The position numbers and the translations under genes were made by a program. From assembly GCF_002979475.1 (NCBI RefSeq), contig NZ_PCOY01000010.1:1-64000 (forward strand): a stretch of 64,000 nucleotides of DNA, read 5' to 3'. The notes under the pieces were generated by a model. It did no database searches. It worked only from the letters and a program-made list of their open reading frames with translations, and was not told where the DNA came from. Shown piece by piece: positions 1 to 7,092 of the stretch (its first letter is position 1; each line of letters starts with the position of its first letter). This stretch comes from Microbacterium sp. MYb62. Lineage in GTDB: Bacteria > Actinomycetota > Actinomycetes > Actinomycetales > Microbacteriaceae.

Positions 1-31
1 ATGGTCCTTTCGAAGGGGGTGGGGGAGGGGG

Positions 32-352
32 TCAGATGCTGCCGGCGAGGTTGAGCCCGATGACGCCCGCGATGATGGCCGCGATGCCGACGAGCTTCTT
101 GCCGGTGAGGCGCTGGGAGAAGAACAGGGCTCCGACGATGACGATTCCGACGCCGGCGACCGAGGTCCAGATGGCGTATCCGACACCGACGTCGAAGGTG
201 AGGAGGGCCAGGCTGAGGAAGAAGGTGGCGATGGCGCCGCTGACGAGGGTGGCGATCGTCCACCACAGGCGGGTGAAGCCCTTGGCCTTGCCCGCGGCGA
301 GGCCGACGGCGACCTCGAAGATGACGGCGATGCCGAGATAGAGCCAGCTCAT
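32..352 (-). CDS. Small multidrug resistance (SMR) family efflux protein
   Basis: This 106-residue protein has four hydrophobic stretches, the length and shape of the SMR (EmrE/SugE) family of proton-coupled drug/metabolite exporters that act as dimers in the membrane. The essential acidic residue of helix 1 is present (E13 in AVIFEV). The fourth helix carries the family pattern around GKKLVGIAAIIAGVIGLNLAG. The start at 352 is set by a good ribosome-binding site (GAAAGGAA) 5-6 bases upstream; a longer open frame upstream is composition-driven. A MarR-type regulator lies just upstream on the same strand, and a shared palindrome suggests it controls this gene. Substrate is not predictable; a guanidinium-type exporter is also possible. 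Confidence 0.93.
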   Translation of the reverse strand: MSWLYLGIAVIFEVAVGLAAGKAKGFTRLWWTIATLVSGAIATFFLSLALLTFDVGVGYAIWTSVAGVGIVIVGALFFSQRLTGKKLVGIAAIIAGVIGLNLAGSI

Positions 353-410
353 GACGGTTCCTTTCGTGTCGGCGAGTGATGCCGACGGACATGGTACGAA
401 ATAGTAGTTG

Positions 411-424
411 CCTGTACATGCAGG
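411..424. promoter_or_regulatory. Putative MarR operator upstream of the SMR gene
   Basis: The palindrome CCTGTACATGCAGG sits about 60 bases before the SMR start. Its core, CTGTACATGCAG, recurs with one change (CTGTGCATGCAG) over the start codon of the neighbouring MarR gene, which supports one regulator binding both sites. Binding is inferred. Confidence 0.6.
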
Positions 425-468
425 TATTTGGACAGAAGGCGTGAGGGGGGCCGCGCCGAGGCGGCGGT

Positions 469-948
469 TCAGGAGTCGATCAGTGCCTGCACCTGCGTGA
501 GCGCGGCGCTGGTCGCGTCCTTCGCGAGATGGGGGAAATGTGCACCGAGCTCGGTGAGCAGTGCGTGCAGGCGCAGTTCGTAGGTGGGGGTGATCTCGCG
601 CAGAAGCGCTTCGCCGGATTCCTCGATCACCGCATAGACCCCGCGTCCGTCGTCGGCGCAGAGATCCCGTCGGACCAACCCCTTGGCCTCGAGGCGGTGG
701 ACGAGTCGGGTGATGGAGCTGGGGTTCAGCCCCACCTGCTGCGCGAGGTCGTTGACGCGTAGCTCCTTGTCTGCGGCGTGGATCAGGAAGCCCAGTGCCC
801 GGTACTCCGTGAGGCCCACCCGGTAGGTGTCGCCGAGCCACTTGTCGAGGCTCGATTCGATCGTGGAGGCGAGAAGGGCCACCCGTGACCACGAGTGCGC
901 GACCGTCGCTGCTTCGGATCGATCGATCTGAGATACCTGACTGTGCAT
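469..948 (-). CDS. MarR family transcriptional regulator
   Basis: A 159-residue winged-helix regulator of the MarR family. The recognition region (residues ~60-95) reads LRVNDLAQQVGLNPSSITRLV, followed by the wing around RRDLCADDGRGVYAVI. The start ATG at 948 has no Shine-Dalgarno. Instead a -35 TTGACG, an 18-bp spacer and a -10 TAAAGT lie exactly 6 bases before the ATG, so the mRNA is probably leaderless. The operator-like palindrome at 940-953 covers the start codon, implying autorepression. Its target is probably the SMR efflux gene immediately downstream (gap 116 bp). Confidence 0.92.
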   Translation of the reverse strand: MHSQVSQIDRSEAATVAHSWSRVALLASTIESSLDKWLGDTYRVGLTEYRALGFLIHAADKELRVNDLAQQVGLNPSSITRLVHRLEAKGLVRRDLCADDGRGVYAVIEESGEALLREITPTYELRLHALLTELGAHFPHLAKDATSAALTQVQALIDS

Positions 949-984
949 GCAGTTACTTTAAGGGTGTGATCGTGCGCGCGTCAA
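940..984 (-). promoter_or_regulatory. Leaderless promoter and operator of the MarR gene
   Basis: On the minus strand: -35 TTGACG (984-979), 18-bp spacer, -10 TAAAGT (960-955), then 6 bases to the ATG. Palindrome ACTGTGCATGCAGT occupies 940-953 and overlaps the start codon. This is one of the best-formed promoters in the window. Confidence 0.65.
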
Positions 985-1102
985 CCCTTCTTCGGAGCTT
1001 GGCGTGCGGAGGAACGTCGCCGGTGCCCGCTACCGTGGGGGTGACTGACACCCACGGCCCGGCGCCGACTCCGCCGGCACTGCCCCGAAGAAGGAGCCCC
1101 CG

Positions 1103-1864
1103 ATGGCCATGGCCGTGTCCCATGAGAACCTCGTCAACCGTTCGCTGCGGGGGCTGTTCCTTCCGTTCAGGCCCAAGCTCACCCGCCACGCGGCCCAGCT
1201 GCTCGGGGTTCCGCAGCACATCGGGGAGAAGGTTCTGGACTACCTGCCGATCGACGGGTTCAGTCCGGATGTCGTGCTCCTCGAGGAGGGCGGCTCCGAG
1301 ATCCAGGTCGTCATCGAGACGAAGCTGTTCGCAGCCGCGCAGGCGACCGCCCTGATCACGGTTCAGAAGGCCCCCACGCGCGAAGGAGACGAGCGGGCGA
1401 AGGCGGTTCACGACGCCGTGGCCGACCCCTCGTACGGGGTCGAGGGTGGGAAGGTCAACGCCCAGGGCGTCAAGCCCGAGGCCGTCTGGCAGATCGATGC
1501 GTACTACGGCTGGAAGTGGTGGGACAGGGACTTCCCGCAGCTCAGCCTGGCCTCCGATGCGCAGTTCATCTACCTGTCACTCGACGGCGGGGAAGCCGCC
1601 GGGAAGTACGACGGCGCCGCGTCCGCGAAGCACTGGCGTGCAGGGAGCCTCGTCGACCTCGTCGTCGGGCTCAACCGCGAACTCCGCCGCGAACGGGAAG
1701 ACGGTTTCGTGCCGGATGAGTCCGGAGTCTTCACGCAGGACGAGAAGGATGCGATCGCCGTCCTGACCTTCCTGGTGTACACCCACCTGGGCGGCGAACA
1801 TGTGAGCGCCCTCGAGTGGGTGGAGAAGAAGCTGGCGATCCCCGATCGGGAGACCGCCGACTGA
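1103..1864 (+). CDS. Uncharacterised protein with a PD-(D/E)XK nuclease-like core
   Basis: A 253-residue soluble protein, preceded by a clear ribosome-binding site (AAGGAG, 7 bases). Residues ~52-76 contain the pattern D56-V-V...I-E72-T-K74 on two predicted beta strands, which is the signature of the PD-(D/E)XK nuclease fold. A following Q130-x-D-x-Y134 resembles the QxxxY motif that completes the active site in several such families. No partner methylase, helicase or other defence gene is next to it; the neighbours are a MarR/SMR pair and an SRPBCC protein. The nuclease assignment is a motif reading only. It could be a non-catalytic member or unrelated. Confidence 0.6.
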   Translation: MAMAVSHENLVNRSLRGLFLPFRPKLTRHAAQLLGVPQHIGEKVLDYLPIDGFSPDVVLLEEGGSEIQVVIETKLFAAAQATALITVQKAPTREGDERAKAVHDAVADPSYGVEGGKVNAQGVKPEAVWQIDAYYGWKWWDRDFPQLSLASDAQFIYLSLDGGEAAGKYDGAASAKHWRAGSLVDLVVGLNRELRREREDGFVPDESGVFTQDEKDAIAVLTFLVYTHLGGEHVSALEWVEKKLAIPDRETAD

Positions 1865-1949
1865 CTGGCCGTCCGGCCGTCGACATCGAGCCCGACCTGA
1901 TCACATGACGCGCCCGATCACGTGACGGACCGGACGAATCGCGCGTGTG

Positions 1950-2489
1950 TCACCGCACCGATCCTTCGACGCCCAGGGCGACGGGCAGGCCATTGAGCCG
2001 TAACGCCGTGCCGGTTCGGAGGTGGGGGAGATCTGCGCTGCCATCGCCGCTCTGCGTGAGGAAAGCGACCTGCTCCGTCCAGACCAGATCGCATCCCGAC
2101 AGATCGTTGTCGAGGAAGGTCACGGTGACGAGAGAGATCCAGCGTGGGGCAGCATCGACGAGTGCCTCGTAGGCGAAGACGATCCGACGGCTCGGAACGA
2201 TCTCCAGATAGTGCGATCTGTTGCGGATCTGTTCGACGGTGCCGTCCGGCAGGAGGAATGTGCTTCGTGCATCCTCACCACCACCGACGCGGAAATCGTG
2301 TCGGTACGTTGCTTCCCGCCCGGGCAGCCGTATCCAGCGTCGGCGGATCTCGTCGCTCTCGAAAGCGGAGAACACCGTCGCCCGTGATGTCGCGAGGCGC
2401 CGGCTGATGGTGAACTCCGCGTGTCTGACCGGGTTGCTGAGCTCGGAATGTGAGAGGGCGCTGCCTGCTCCGCCGCTTGTTTCTGCCAT
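1950..2489 (-). CDS. SRPBCC (AHSA1-like) domain protein
   Basis: A 179-residue protein with the START/SRPBCC hydrophobic-cavity fold of the AHSA1 group: FTISRRLATSRATVFSAF near residue 26, RRWIRLPG near 49-56, and the C-terminal half around LVTVTFLDNDLSGCDLVWTE. Members bind small hydrophobic ligands and often sit beside ArsR regulators; none is present here. The start at 2489 follows an AGAAGGAC ribosome-binding site. A longer open frame upstream covers the next gene and is not credible as coding. It forms a likely operon with the small gene at 2528-2842 (38-bp gap). Ligand unknown. Confidence 0.85.
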   Translation of the reverse strand: MAETSGGAGSALSHSELSNPVRHAEFTISRRLATSRATVFSAFESDEIRRRWIRLPGREATYRHDFRVGGGEDARSTFLLPDGTVEQIRNRSHYLEIVPSRRIVFAYEALVDAAPRWISLVTVTFLDNDLSGCDLVWTEQVAFLTQSGDGSADLPHLRTGTALRLNGLPVALGVEGSVR

Positions 2490-2527
2490 GTCGCAGAGTC
2501 CTTCTTCCGGTTCTCGTCGGAAGGTTG

Positions 2528-2842
2528 CTATCGGTGAGGAACAGAGATCGGCCCGCTCGACCTCCCGCGCAGAGTGAATTGCGGGGAGGCTGGGGAGGTC
2601 ACTCCTCCGTGTTGCTGAAGGTATTCGAGGAATGACCGGAACGCCTCTTCTGCGTCTCGAGCGGAGGTGTGCTCGCCCAGCGCCACTCGAAGCGAGGGTG
2701 CTCCGTCGAGTCTCACCTCCGCCTCGGCGATGACCATCGGTGGGGCGTCGCGATGCATCGGCGTGACGCTGATCACATGATCGACGTTCACCCACATCGA
2801 GCGGGACGCGCCTGCGGCGTCGAGGAGTTCGATCAGCCGCAT
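2528..2842 (-). CDS. Hypothetical protein, 104 residues
   Basis: I do not recognise this gene. It encodes an acidic-to-neutral soluble protein with a beta-rich first half (SMWVNVDHVISVTPMHRD) and a short helix (AEEAFRSFLEYLQQHGG), then a low-complexity tail. It lies between the truncated transposase at 2862 (19-bp gap) and the SRPBCC gene, on the same strand as both. The ribosome-binding site is poor, so the start could differ. Codon use matches the neighbours. Confidence 0.6.
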   Translation of the reverse strand: MRLIELLDAAGASRSMWVNVDHVISVTPMHRDAPPMVIAEAEVRLDGAPSLRVALGEHTSARDAEEAFRSFLEYLQQHGGVTSPASPQFTLRGRSSGPISVPHR

Positions 2843-2861
2843 GAGGGGCCCCGCGATCCGC

Positions 2862-3611
2862 TCACCTCTGGACTCCGTGGCCGGCGCGCGTGGGCGGTGC
2901 CTCCCACGCGGACGGCGGGTGGGGGCTCGTGCCGAGCGCCTCGCGGAAAGCGGCGGTCCGATAGCAGGCGCCGTCCGGGGTCACGACCCTCTCGATGCGG
3001 GGGATGCCCTGGGCGGCGAACGACGCCTTCGCCCGGCGGAGGAAAGCGATGACGGTCGCGACCGCATCGTCGGGCAGGGTTTCGGCGTAGGCGATCTCGG
3101 AGTAGCGGTCCACGGCCGAGTGCAGGAAGATCTCGTCGGCGTTCGCGCTGCCCACCCTTCTCGCATCGATCTGCACGATGTGCCCGGGTCTCGTGGCGGT
3201 GAGGCGTTCACGCTCCTGTGTCGTCGCGCCGCGAGGGTCGATGTCGTCCGGTGCGTGCAGTCCGAGCTGGGCGAGCAGGCGGCTGACGGTGCGACGGCTC
3301 ACGGGTGTTCCCTCGCGGTCGAGCTCGAGGGCGATGCGGGACGCCGACCACCCGTGCTTCCGGCGCATCGACTGGATCTTCTCCACGAGCCGTCCAGGCG
3401 TCGCCGACGGCTGTCGGAACGGAGCGGGTGAGCGATCTCGCAGGCCGAGGTCTCCGAACCGCTCGTATCTGCTCACCCATTTCGAGGCGGTCGCGCGGGA
3501 GACGCCCATCTCCTCGGCCACGTGCGCGATCGGACGGGTTCGGCAGCGTTCGACCAGACGGCGGCGTTCCTCGGGTGAGAGTGGCGCGTTGGCGTGCAGG
3601 CGTGATGTCAT
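2862..3611 (-). pseudogene. 3'-truncated IS481-family transposase
   Basis: The 249-residue product has the IS481-type N-terminal helix-turn-helix (HVAEEMGVSRATASKWVSRY, residues ~30-49) and the first part of the DDE integrase core: GHIVQIDARRVG with the first Asp and VVTPDGACYRTAAFREAL with the second. The domain then ends in unrelated Pro/Arg-rich sequence, so the third catalytic acid and the usual RPYxPxxNGKxER region are missing; intact family members run well past 300 residues. The start is well formed (GGAGGAGAGACC ribosome-binding site). I see no terminal inverted repeats. It is a dead fragment, probably cut at its 3' end near 2930. Confidence 0.82.
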
Positions 3612-3630
3612 GACGGTCTCTCCTCCCGGC

Positions 3631-4749
3631 TCAGATCAGTTCTCGCACGGGCCCCTCGTGCACGGCCTGATAGATCGCGTTGCGGATCGTGTTGGCCTGG
3701 ACCGAGGTGAGCGTGCGATCGATGGGGCGCAGAACGATCCGGAGCAGGAGGTTGACCTGGCCGTGCTGCGTGCCCAGGCGCGATCGTGCGGCCTCGGGAA
3801 GCTCCTCGTGGGAGGTGCGGCCGAGGACGTCGACGGATTCGATCACGTCGGCGTCGTCTCCCAGGGCGGTGCGGATGCGGTCGCCGAGCGTCTCCTCGTC
3901 CTCGTGAGCGGCCAGCACGACGGAGATGTCGCGTCGCACTGCGGGGAGCGGGGAGACGTGCTGCCACGGTTCCAGGGTGAGCATCTGCGTCGCGATGCGC
4001 GGGTCTTCCGCCCGGAGATACCGGATATCGGGGATGCCCTTGCGCAGCATCAGGGCACGTTCGAGTCCCATACCGAGCGCGAGTCCGGACCACCGCTCGG
4101 GGTCGAGGCCCGATCCGCGGAGCACGTCGGGATGAATGCGCCCGCACTCGGCGAGCTCGAGCCATCGGCCCTCGTGGAGCACATCGATCTGTCGCCCGCC
4201 GACGGTGTACGGGTGTGCGGCATCCGTCGTCTTCCACTCGGCGCCGGGCAGCACTGCCTGAACCAGGAGTGCGATCATCGCGAGCATGTCGTCGTCGTCC
4301 GTCTCGGGAGTGCTGCGGATGCGCCACAGATCGACCTGGTGAGGCTCGCCGACGTGGCTGCGGTCGACGGCGTCACGCCGGTAGACGAGGCCGGGCGCGA
4401 CGATCAGCTCATCGACGTCGCCTCCCGCGGTGTAGTCGCCGAGCGCGTGCGGGAGCTCGGCGCTGGTGTGACTGCGCAACATCACGGTCGGGCTGATGTA
4501 GCGGGTGTAGCGACGATCACGCGTGACGTCTCCGCCGCCGTAGCCGAGGCGATCGTAGTTCTCGCGTACGGGGACGATCGGCGAGTTGCGCACCTGGCGG
4601 ACCGTGGCGCCCCACTCGGACTGCAACGAGGCCACCACCGATCCGAGGAGTGTCTGGATGGCGTGCGCGCCCTGAGCGGGGTCGGTGAGGTCGCGCAGGT
4701 TCAGTGCGCGGCAGAGCTGGGCGGAAGTCAGATGGTCGGCGTGCGACAT
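3631..4749 (-). CDS. Single-chain PheRS-like class II ligase (PheS core + FDX-ACB)
   Basis: A 372-residue protein combining a PheS-type class II catalytic core (residues ~50-255) with a C-terminal ferredoxin-fold anticodon-binding domain (~261-372, starting VSPLPAVRRDISVVL). That is the architecture of monomeric mitochondrial PheRS, not of the bacterial PheS2PheT2 enzyme. Motif 2 is intact (GLVYRRDAVDRSH, R124) and so is motif 3 (GMGLERALMLRKGIPDIR, R231). The substrate pocket differs from PheRS: the FPF motif becomes H179-P-Y181, the FAFG motif becomes L223-A-L-G, and a Gly next to the pocket is E201. There is no B3/B4 editing domain. Start: GGAG 8 bases before ATG 4749. Upstream lies a structured leader, then a TetR gene. 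The specificity may no longer be Phe. Confidence 0.85.
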   Translation of the reverse strand: MSHADHLTSAQLCRALNLRDLTDPAQGAHAIQTLLGSVVASLQSEWGATVRQVRNSPIVPVRENYDRLGYGGGDVTRDRRYTRYISPTVMLRSHTSAELPHALGDYTAGGDVDELIVAPGLVYRRDAVDRSHVGEPHQVDLWRIRSTPETDDDDMLAMIALLVQAVLPGAEWKTTDAAHPYTVGGRQIDVLHEGRWLELAECGRIHPDVLRGSGLDPERWSGLALGMGLERALMLRKGIPDIRYLRAEDPRIATQMLTLEPWQHVSPLPAVRRDISVVLAAHEDEETLGDRIRTALGDDADVIESVDVLGRTSHEELPEAARSRLGTQHGQVNLLLRIVLRPIDRTLTSVQANTIRNAIYQAVHEGPVRELI

Positions 4750-4753
4750 GAGA

Positions 4754-4819
4754 AGGTCTCCGAAACGATGGCAGATGGCGAAGGGTGAGAACTTCCCCCG
4801 GCCGTGCCTGCGGAGACCT
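4754..4819 (-). promoter_or_regulatory. Inverted repeat able to mask the ribosome-binding site of the PheRS-like gene
   Basis: A perfect 9-bp inverted repeat: AGGTCTCCG (4819-4811 on the minus strand) and CGGAGACCT (4762-4754), 48 bases apart. The 3' arm contains the GGAG Shine-Dalgarno of the gene starting at 4749. Pairing would block translation initiation, so an alternative upstream fold would switch the gene on. A further perfect hairpin (6-bp stem, 5-base loop) lies at 4821-4837. The switch itself is inference. Confidence 0.6.
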
Positions 4820-4825
4820 GATGCG

Positions 4826-4897
4826 CTAGGAGCGCATGTCGAAGACCCCGCGGCCATATCCCGGCCGGGGGTTCGAAAATCGCTGCTGCCTGTGCAC
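4826..4897 (-). CDS. Candidate 23-codon leader peptide upstream of the PheRS-like gene
   Basis: A GTG-initiated frame of 23 codons ends 76 bases before the ligase start. It contains two Phe codons, one Tyr and five Arg, and ends in GRGVFDMRS. An extended -10 (TGTATTCT) sits 6 bases before the GTG, so it could be translated from a leaderless mRNA, as seems usual in this window. Its stop codon lies inside the hairpin 4821-4837, just before the 5' arm of the inverted repeat that covers the ligase ribosome-binding site. This is the geometry expected if ribosome stalling in the leader controls the downstream fold. It is too short to prove coding. Confidence 0.4.
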   Translation of the reverse strand: MHRQQRFSNPRPGYGRGVFDMRS

Positions 4898-5048
4898 GAC
4901 GTCAGAATACAGGGGCAGCGGGTCTCCAGGGACTGGCGTCAACAACGTCCTGGCCCGCGACGCCGACGCGTCGGTCGAGCCGACCGTGCCCGCCGCAGTG
5001 GCGGAACGGGAACTCGGACGAGCCCGCCGTGTTGACGCCGGATGCCGA

Positions 5049-5627
5049 TCATGGGCCGGTCAGGCCGGTCTCGGTCGTCGTCGATGTCCGTCTCAGGGTG
5101 GCTTCGGCGAGCTGCCTCGCCTCGGTGTAGGACGTGGTGTCCCGGCGATAGCGAGCGGCCGATGATGCGCCGTCGAGGAGCAGCAGCCATTGCGCCGCGA
5201 GCGCTCCTGCCTCGGACGGGTTGCTGCTCTCGAGCAGGTCGGCGAGGTAGTCCGTCATCGCCTGCTTGTGATCGACGACGGCGCGGCGGATCTGCTGCTC
5301 GGGCTCGGTGGACTCGGCGAGGACGTTCAAGAAGGCGCAGCCGCGGTACCGATTGTGCTCGGCATCCTCGGCGGCCGCATCGAACACGGCCAGAGGGGCA
5401 CCGCCGAGTTCCTCGACCCGTGCCTGAAGCCGCTCGCGATACTCGATGTCGTACTCGCTGAGCATCGCGGTGACCAGCTCGGCCTTGCTCGCGAAATGCC
5501 GATAGAACGAGGCGCGCCCGACGCCGGAGGTCTGCAGGAGGCGCTCGACACCGACCGCGCGGACTCCTTCTGCGTAGAACAGTTCTCGCGCGGTGCGCAG
5601 AAGTCTCTCGCGAGCACGAACGGCCAT
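5049..5627 (-). CDS. TetR/AcrR family transcriptional regulator
   Basis: A 192-residue repressor with the TetR N-terminal helix-turn-helix (LLQTSGVGRASFYRHFASKAEL, residues ~29-50) and an all-helical ligand domain. It contains C-terminal features seen in TetR regulators of small electrophile or drug responses (RYRGCAFLNVLAE). The ATG follows a -10 TAGACT by 6 bases with no Shine-Dalgarno, so it is probably leaderless. It is divergent from an MFS exporter 141 bp away; two related GGTACC-type dyads in between are likely operators. It probably represses itself and the exporter. Whether it also affects the ligase gene downstream (300-bp gap with its own leader) is unclear. Confidence 0.92.
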   Translation of the reverse strand: MAVRARERLLRTARELFYAEGVRAVGVERLLQTSGVGRASFYRHFASKAELVTAMLSEYDIEYRERLQARVEELGGAPLAVFDAAAEDAEHNRYRGCAFLNVLAESTEPEQQIRRAVVDHKQAMTDYLADLLESSNPSEAGALAAQWLLLLDGASSAARYRRDTTSYTEARQLAEATLRRTSTTTETGLTGP

Positions 5628-5658
5628 GCCCTCAGTCTACGGCGGCGCGGCCCAGATG

Positions 5659-5720
5659 GTACCGGATGGTTCCCTCTGCGCGCTGTCGCTGGTAGCGTTC
5701 AGACGGTACCGATCGGTGCC
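5659..5720. promoter_or_regulatory. Two TetR operator-like dyads between TetR and MFS genes
   Basis: GGTACCGATCGGTGCC at 5705-5720 is a 16-bp palindrome with one mismatched pair. A related copy, GGTACCGGATGGTTCC, is at 5659-5674, 46 bp away. Both lie in the divergent promoter region. Binding is inferred. Confidence 0.55.
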
Positions 5721-5767
5721 ATCTGAGATCATCGGCGATGCCGCCACGGACGGGGAGAAGGAACCGC

Positions 5768-7024
5768 ATGCATCGAGAGACGAGAACACCGGTCGTGTGG
5801 ATGCTGGCGCTCGGCGTGTTCGCGGTCGGGACGGGGGAATTCGTCCTCGCAGGATTGATCCCTGAGGTCGCGGAGGAGTTCGCGTTGAGCGCGGGCGAAG
5901 CCGGACAGGTGGTGACGATATTCGCGGCGACCTGCGCGGTCGCCGGGCCCGTGGCTACGGTTCTGACGACGAGATGGCCCCGGCGCCGCGTCCTGTCGGC
6001 CGCGATTGCGCTCTACATCGTCGGCACCGCAGGGACGGCGGCCGCACCCGATTTCGCTCTGGTGCTGCTCGCGCAGGTCGCTGCAGCCGTCGGCACGGGG
6101 GTTTTCGTGCCGAACGCCGCCGTGGCCGCGGCGGCGATGGTTCCGGAGGGGCGGCGTGGCCGCGCGATAGCCACGGTGGTGAGCGGCTTCACGATCGCGG
6201 TCGCCGTCGGCGCGCCGGCAGGGACGGCGATCGGAGCAGAGCTCGGATGGCGCTCGACGATGTGGCTCGCCGGCGCGGTCGCCGCCATCGGCTTCGTCGG
6301 CATCGCCACCCTCGTTCCTCGGACGCTCGGAGGTTCCGCCTCCGACATCGGCTCACGAAACGCCCTTGGTGCGGTGATCGGCATCGTCGGGCCGCTCGCG
6401 CAACCGAAGGTGCGAGCGCTTCTCGCGACGACTCTCGTGGCCTTCACCGCGGTCTACATCCCCTATACGTACGTCGGCACCGTCTTCGAACCCGCGACCG
6501 GCGGCGACGGGGTGCGACTGTCGCTCGTGATGCTGACCTTCGGCGTATCCGGAGTGATCGGCAATCTTCTCGGCGGACGCCTCGTCGACCGGCACGGCGG
6601 CGGCGTCGTCGTGGCCGGCGCGCTCATCGTCCTCACCCTGAGCCTCGCAGCGATGGCGGTGGTTCGGGAAGATCTGTTCTGGTCGCTCGTCGTCAGCGCC
6701 GTCTATGGGGCGAGTGCCTTCGCCATCACCGCTCCCCAGCAGCACCGTGTGCTGGCCGTCGACCCGGCCCGCGCCGCCATCCTGCTCTCGCTCAATCAGT
6801 CCGTTCTCTACCTCGCCATCGCTGCCTCGGGGGCCGTCGGGGCGATCGCGATCGAGGTGGTCGGCCCCGCGAGCGTTCTGTGGATCGCCGCGGTGATCTC
6901 CGCCGGCGCGCTGCTCGCCTCGTTCGCCGCCGGGCGGATCTCCGCTCGTCGGGGCGCGGCCGGGAGCGGAGCATCGGTCGATCCCGAGGCCGAAGTCGCC
7001 CGGGAAGAGGCGAGTGGCTCGTGA
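5768..7024 (+). CDS. MFS exporter, DHA1/AraJ-like (12 TM)
   Basis: A 418-residue major facilitator with twelve hydrophobic segments. The N-terminus contains the typical AraJ/CmlA/NepI pattern GTGEFVLAGLIPEVAEEF, and the cytoplasmic loop between helices 2 and 3 is RWPRRRVL. The start at 5768 is set by GGAGAAGG 6-7 bases upstream; an in-frame ATG 30 bases earlier lacks a ribosome-binding site. The gene is divergent from a TetR repressor, the usual layout for an inducible drug or metabolite exporter. It may be functionally tied to the PheRS-like ligase beyond the TetR gene, but there is no direct evidence. Confidence 0.92.
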   Translation: MHRETRTPVVWMLALGVFAVGTGEFVLAGLIPEVAEEFALSAGEAGQVVTIFAATCAVAGPVATVLTTRWPRRRVLSAAIALYIVGTAGTAAAPDFALVLLAQVAAAVGTGVFVPNAAVAAAAMVPEGRRGRAIATVVSGFTIAVAVGAPAGTAIGAELGWRSTMWLAGAVAAIGFVGIATLVPRTLGGSASDIGSRNALGAVIGIVGPLAQPKVRALLATTLVAFTAVYIPYTYVGTVFEPATGGDGVRLSLVMLTFGVSGVIGNLLGGRLVDRHGGGVVVAGALIVLTLSLAAMAVVREDLFWSLVVSAVYGASAFAITAPQQHRVLAVDPARAAILLSLNQSVLYLAIAASGAVGAIAIEVVGPASVLWIAAVISAGALLASFAAGRISARRGAAGSGASVDPEAEVAREEASGS

Positions 7025-7092
7025 ACGCCCCCGCTCGACGAGGCGGTCTCGACCATCAGTGCTCGTTCGGAAGGGCCATCTAGGATCGCCGC

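Noticed and set aside
32..892. A 286-residue minus-strand frame covering the SMR gene
   Set aside because: Only the last 106 residues are a real protein; the N-terminal part is Arg/Pro-rich antisense translation of the MarR gene region. The SMR start at 352 has a good ribosome-binding site.
4861..4885. GGGGGTTCGAAAATC looks like a tRNA T-arm
   Set aside because: No matching acceptor, D-arm or anticodon arm in either direction. The sequence is better explained as part of the leader ORF and its stem.
4754..4920. T-box riboswitch for the PheRS-like gene
   Set aside because: A stem-loop with a Phe codon (TTC) in its loop can be drawn at 4881-4920, but there is no TGGN(A)CC sequence, and the best -10 places transcription start after that stem. 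The masking repeat with a leader peptide explains the data better.
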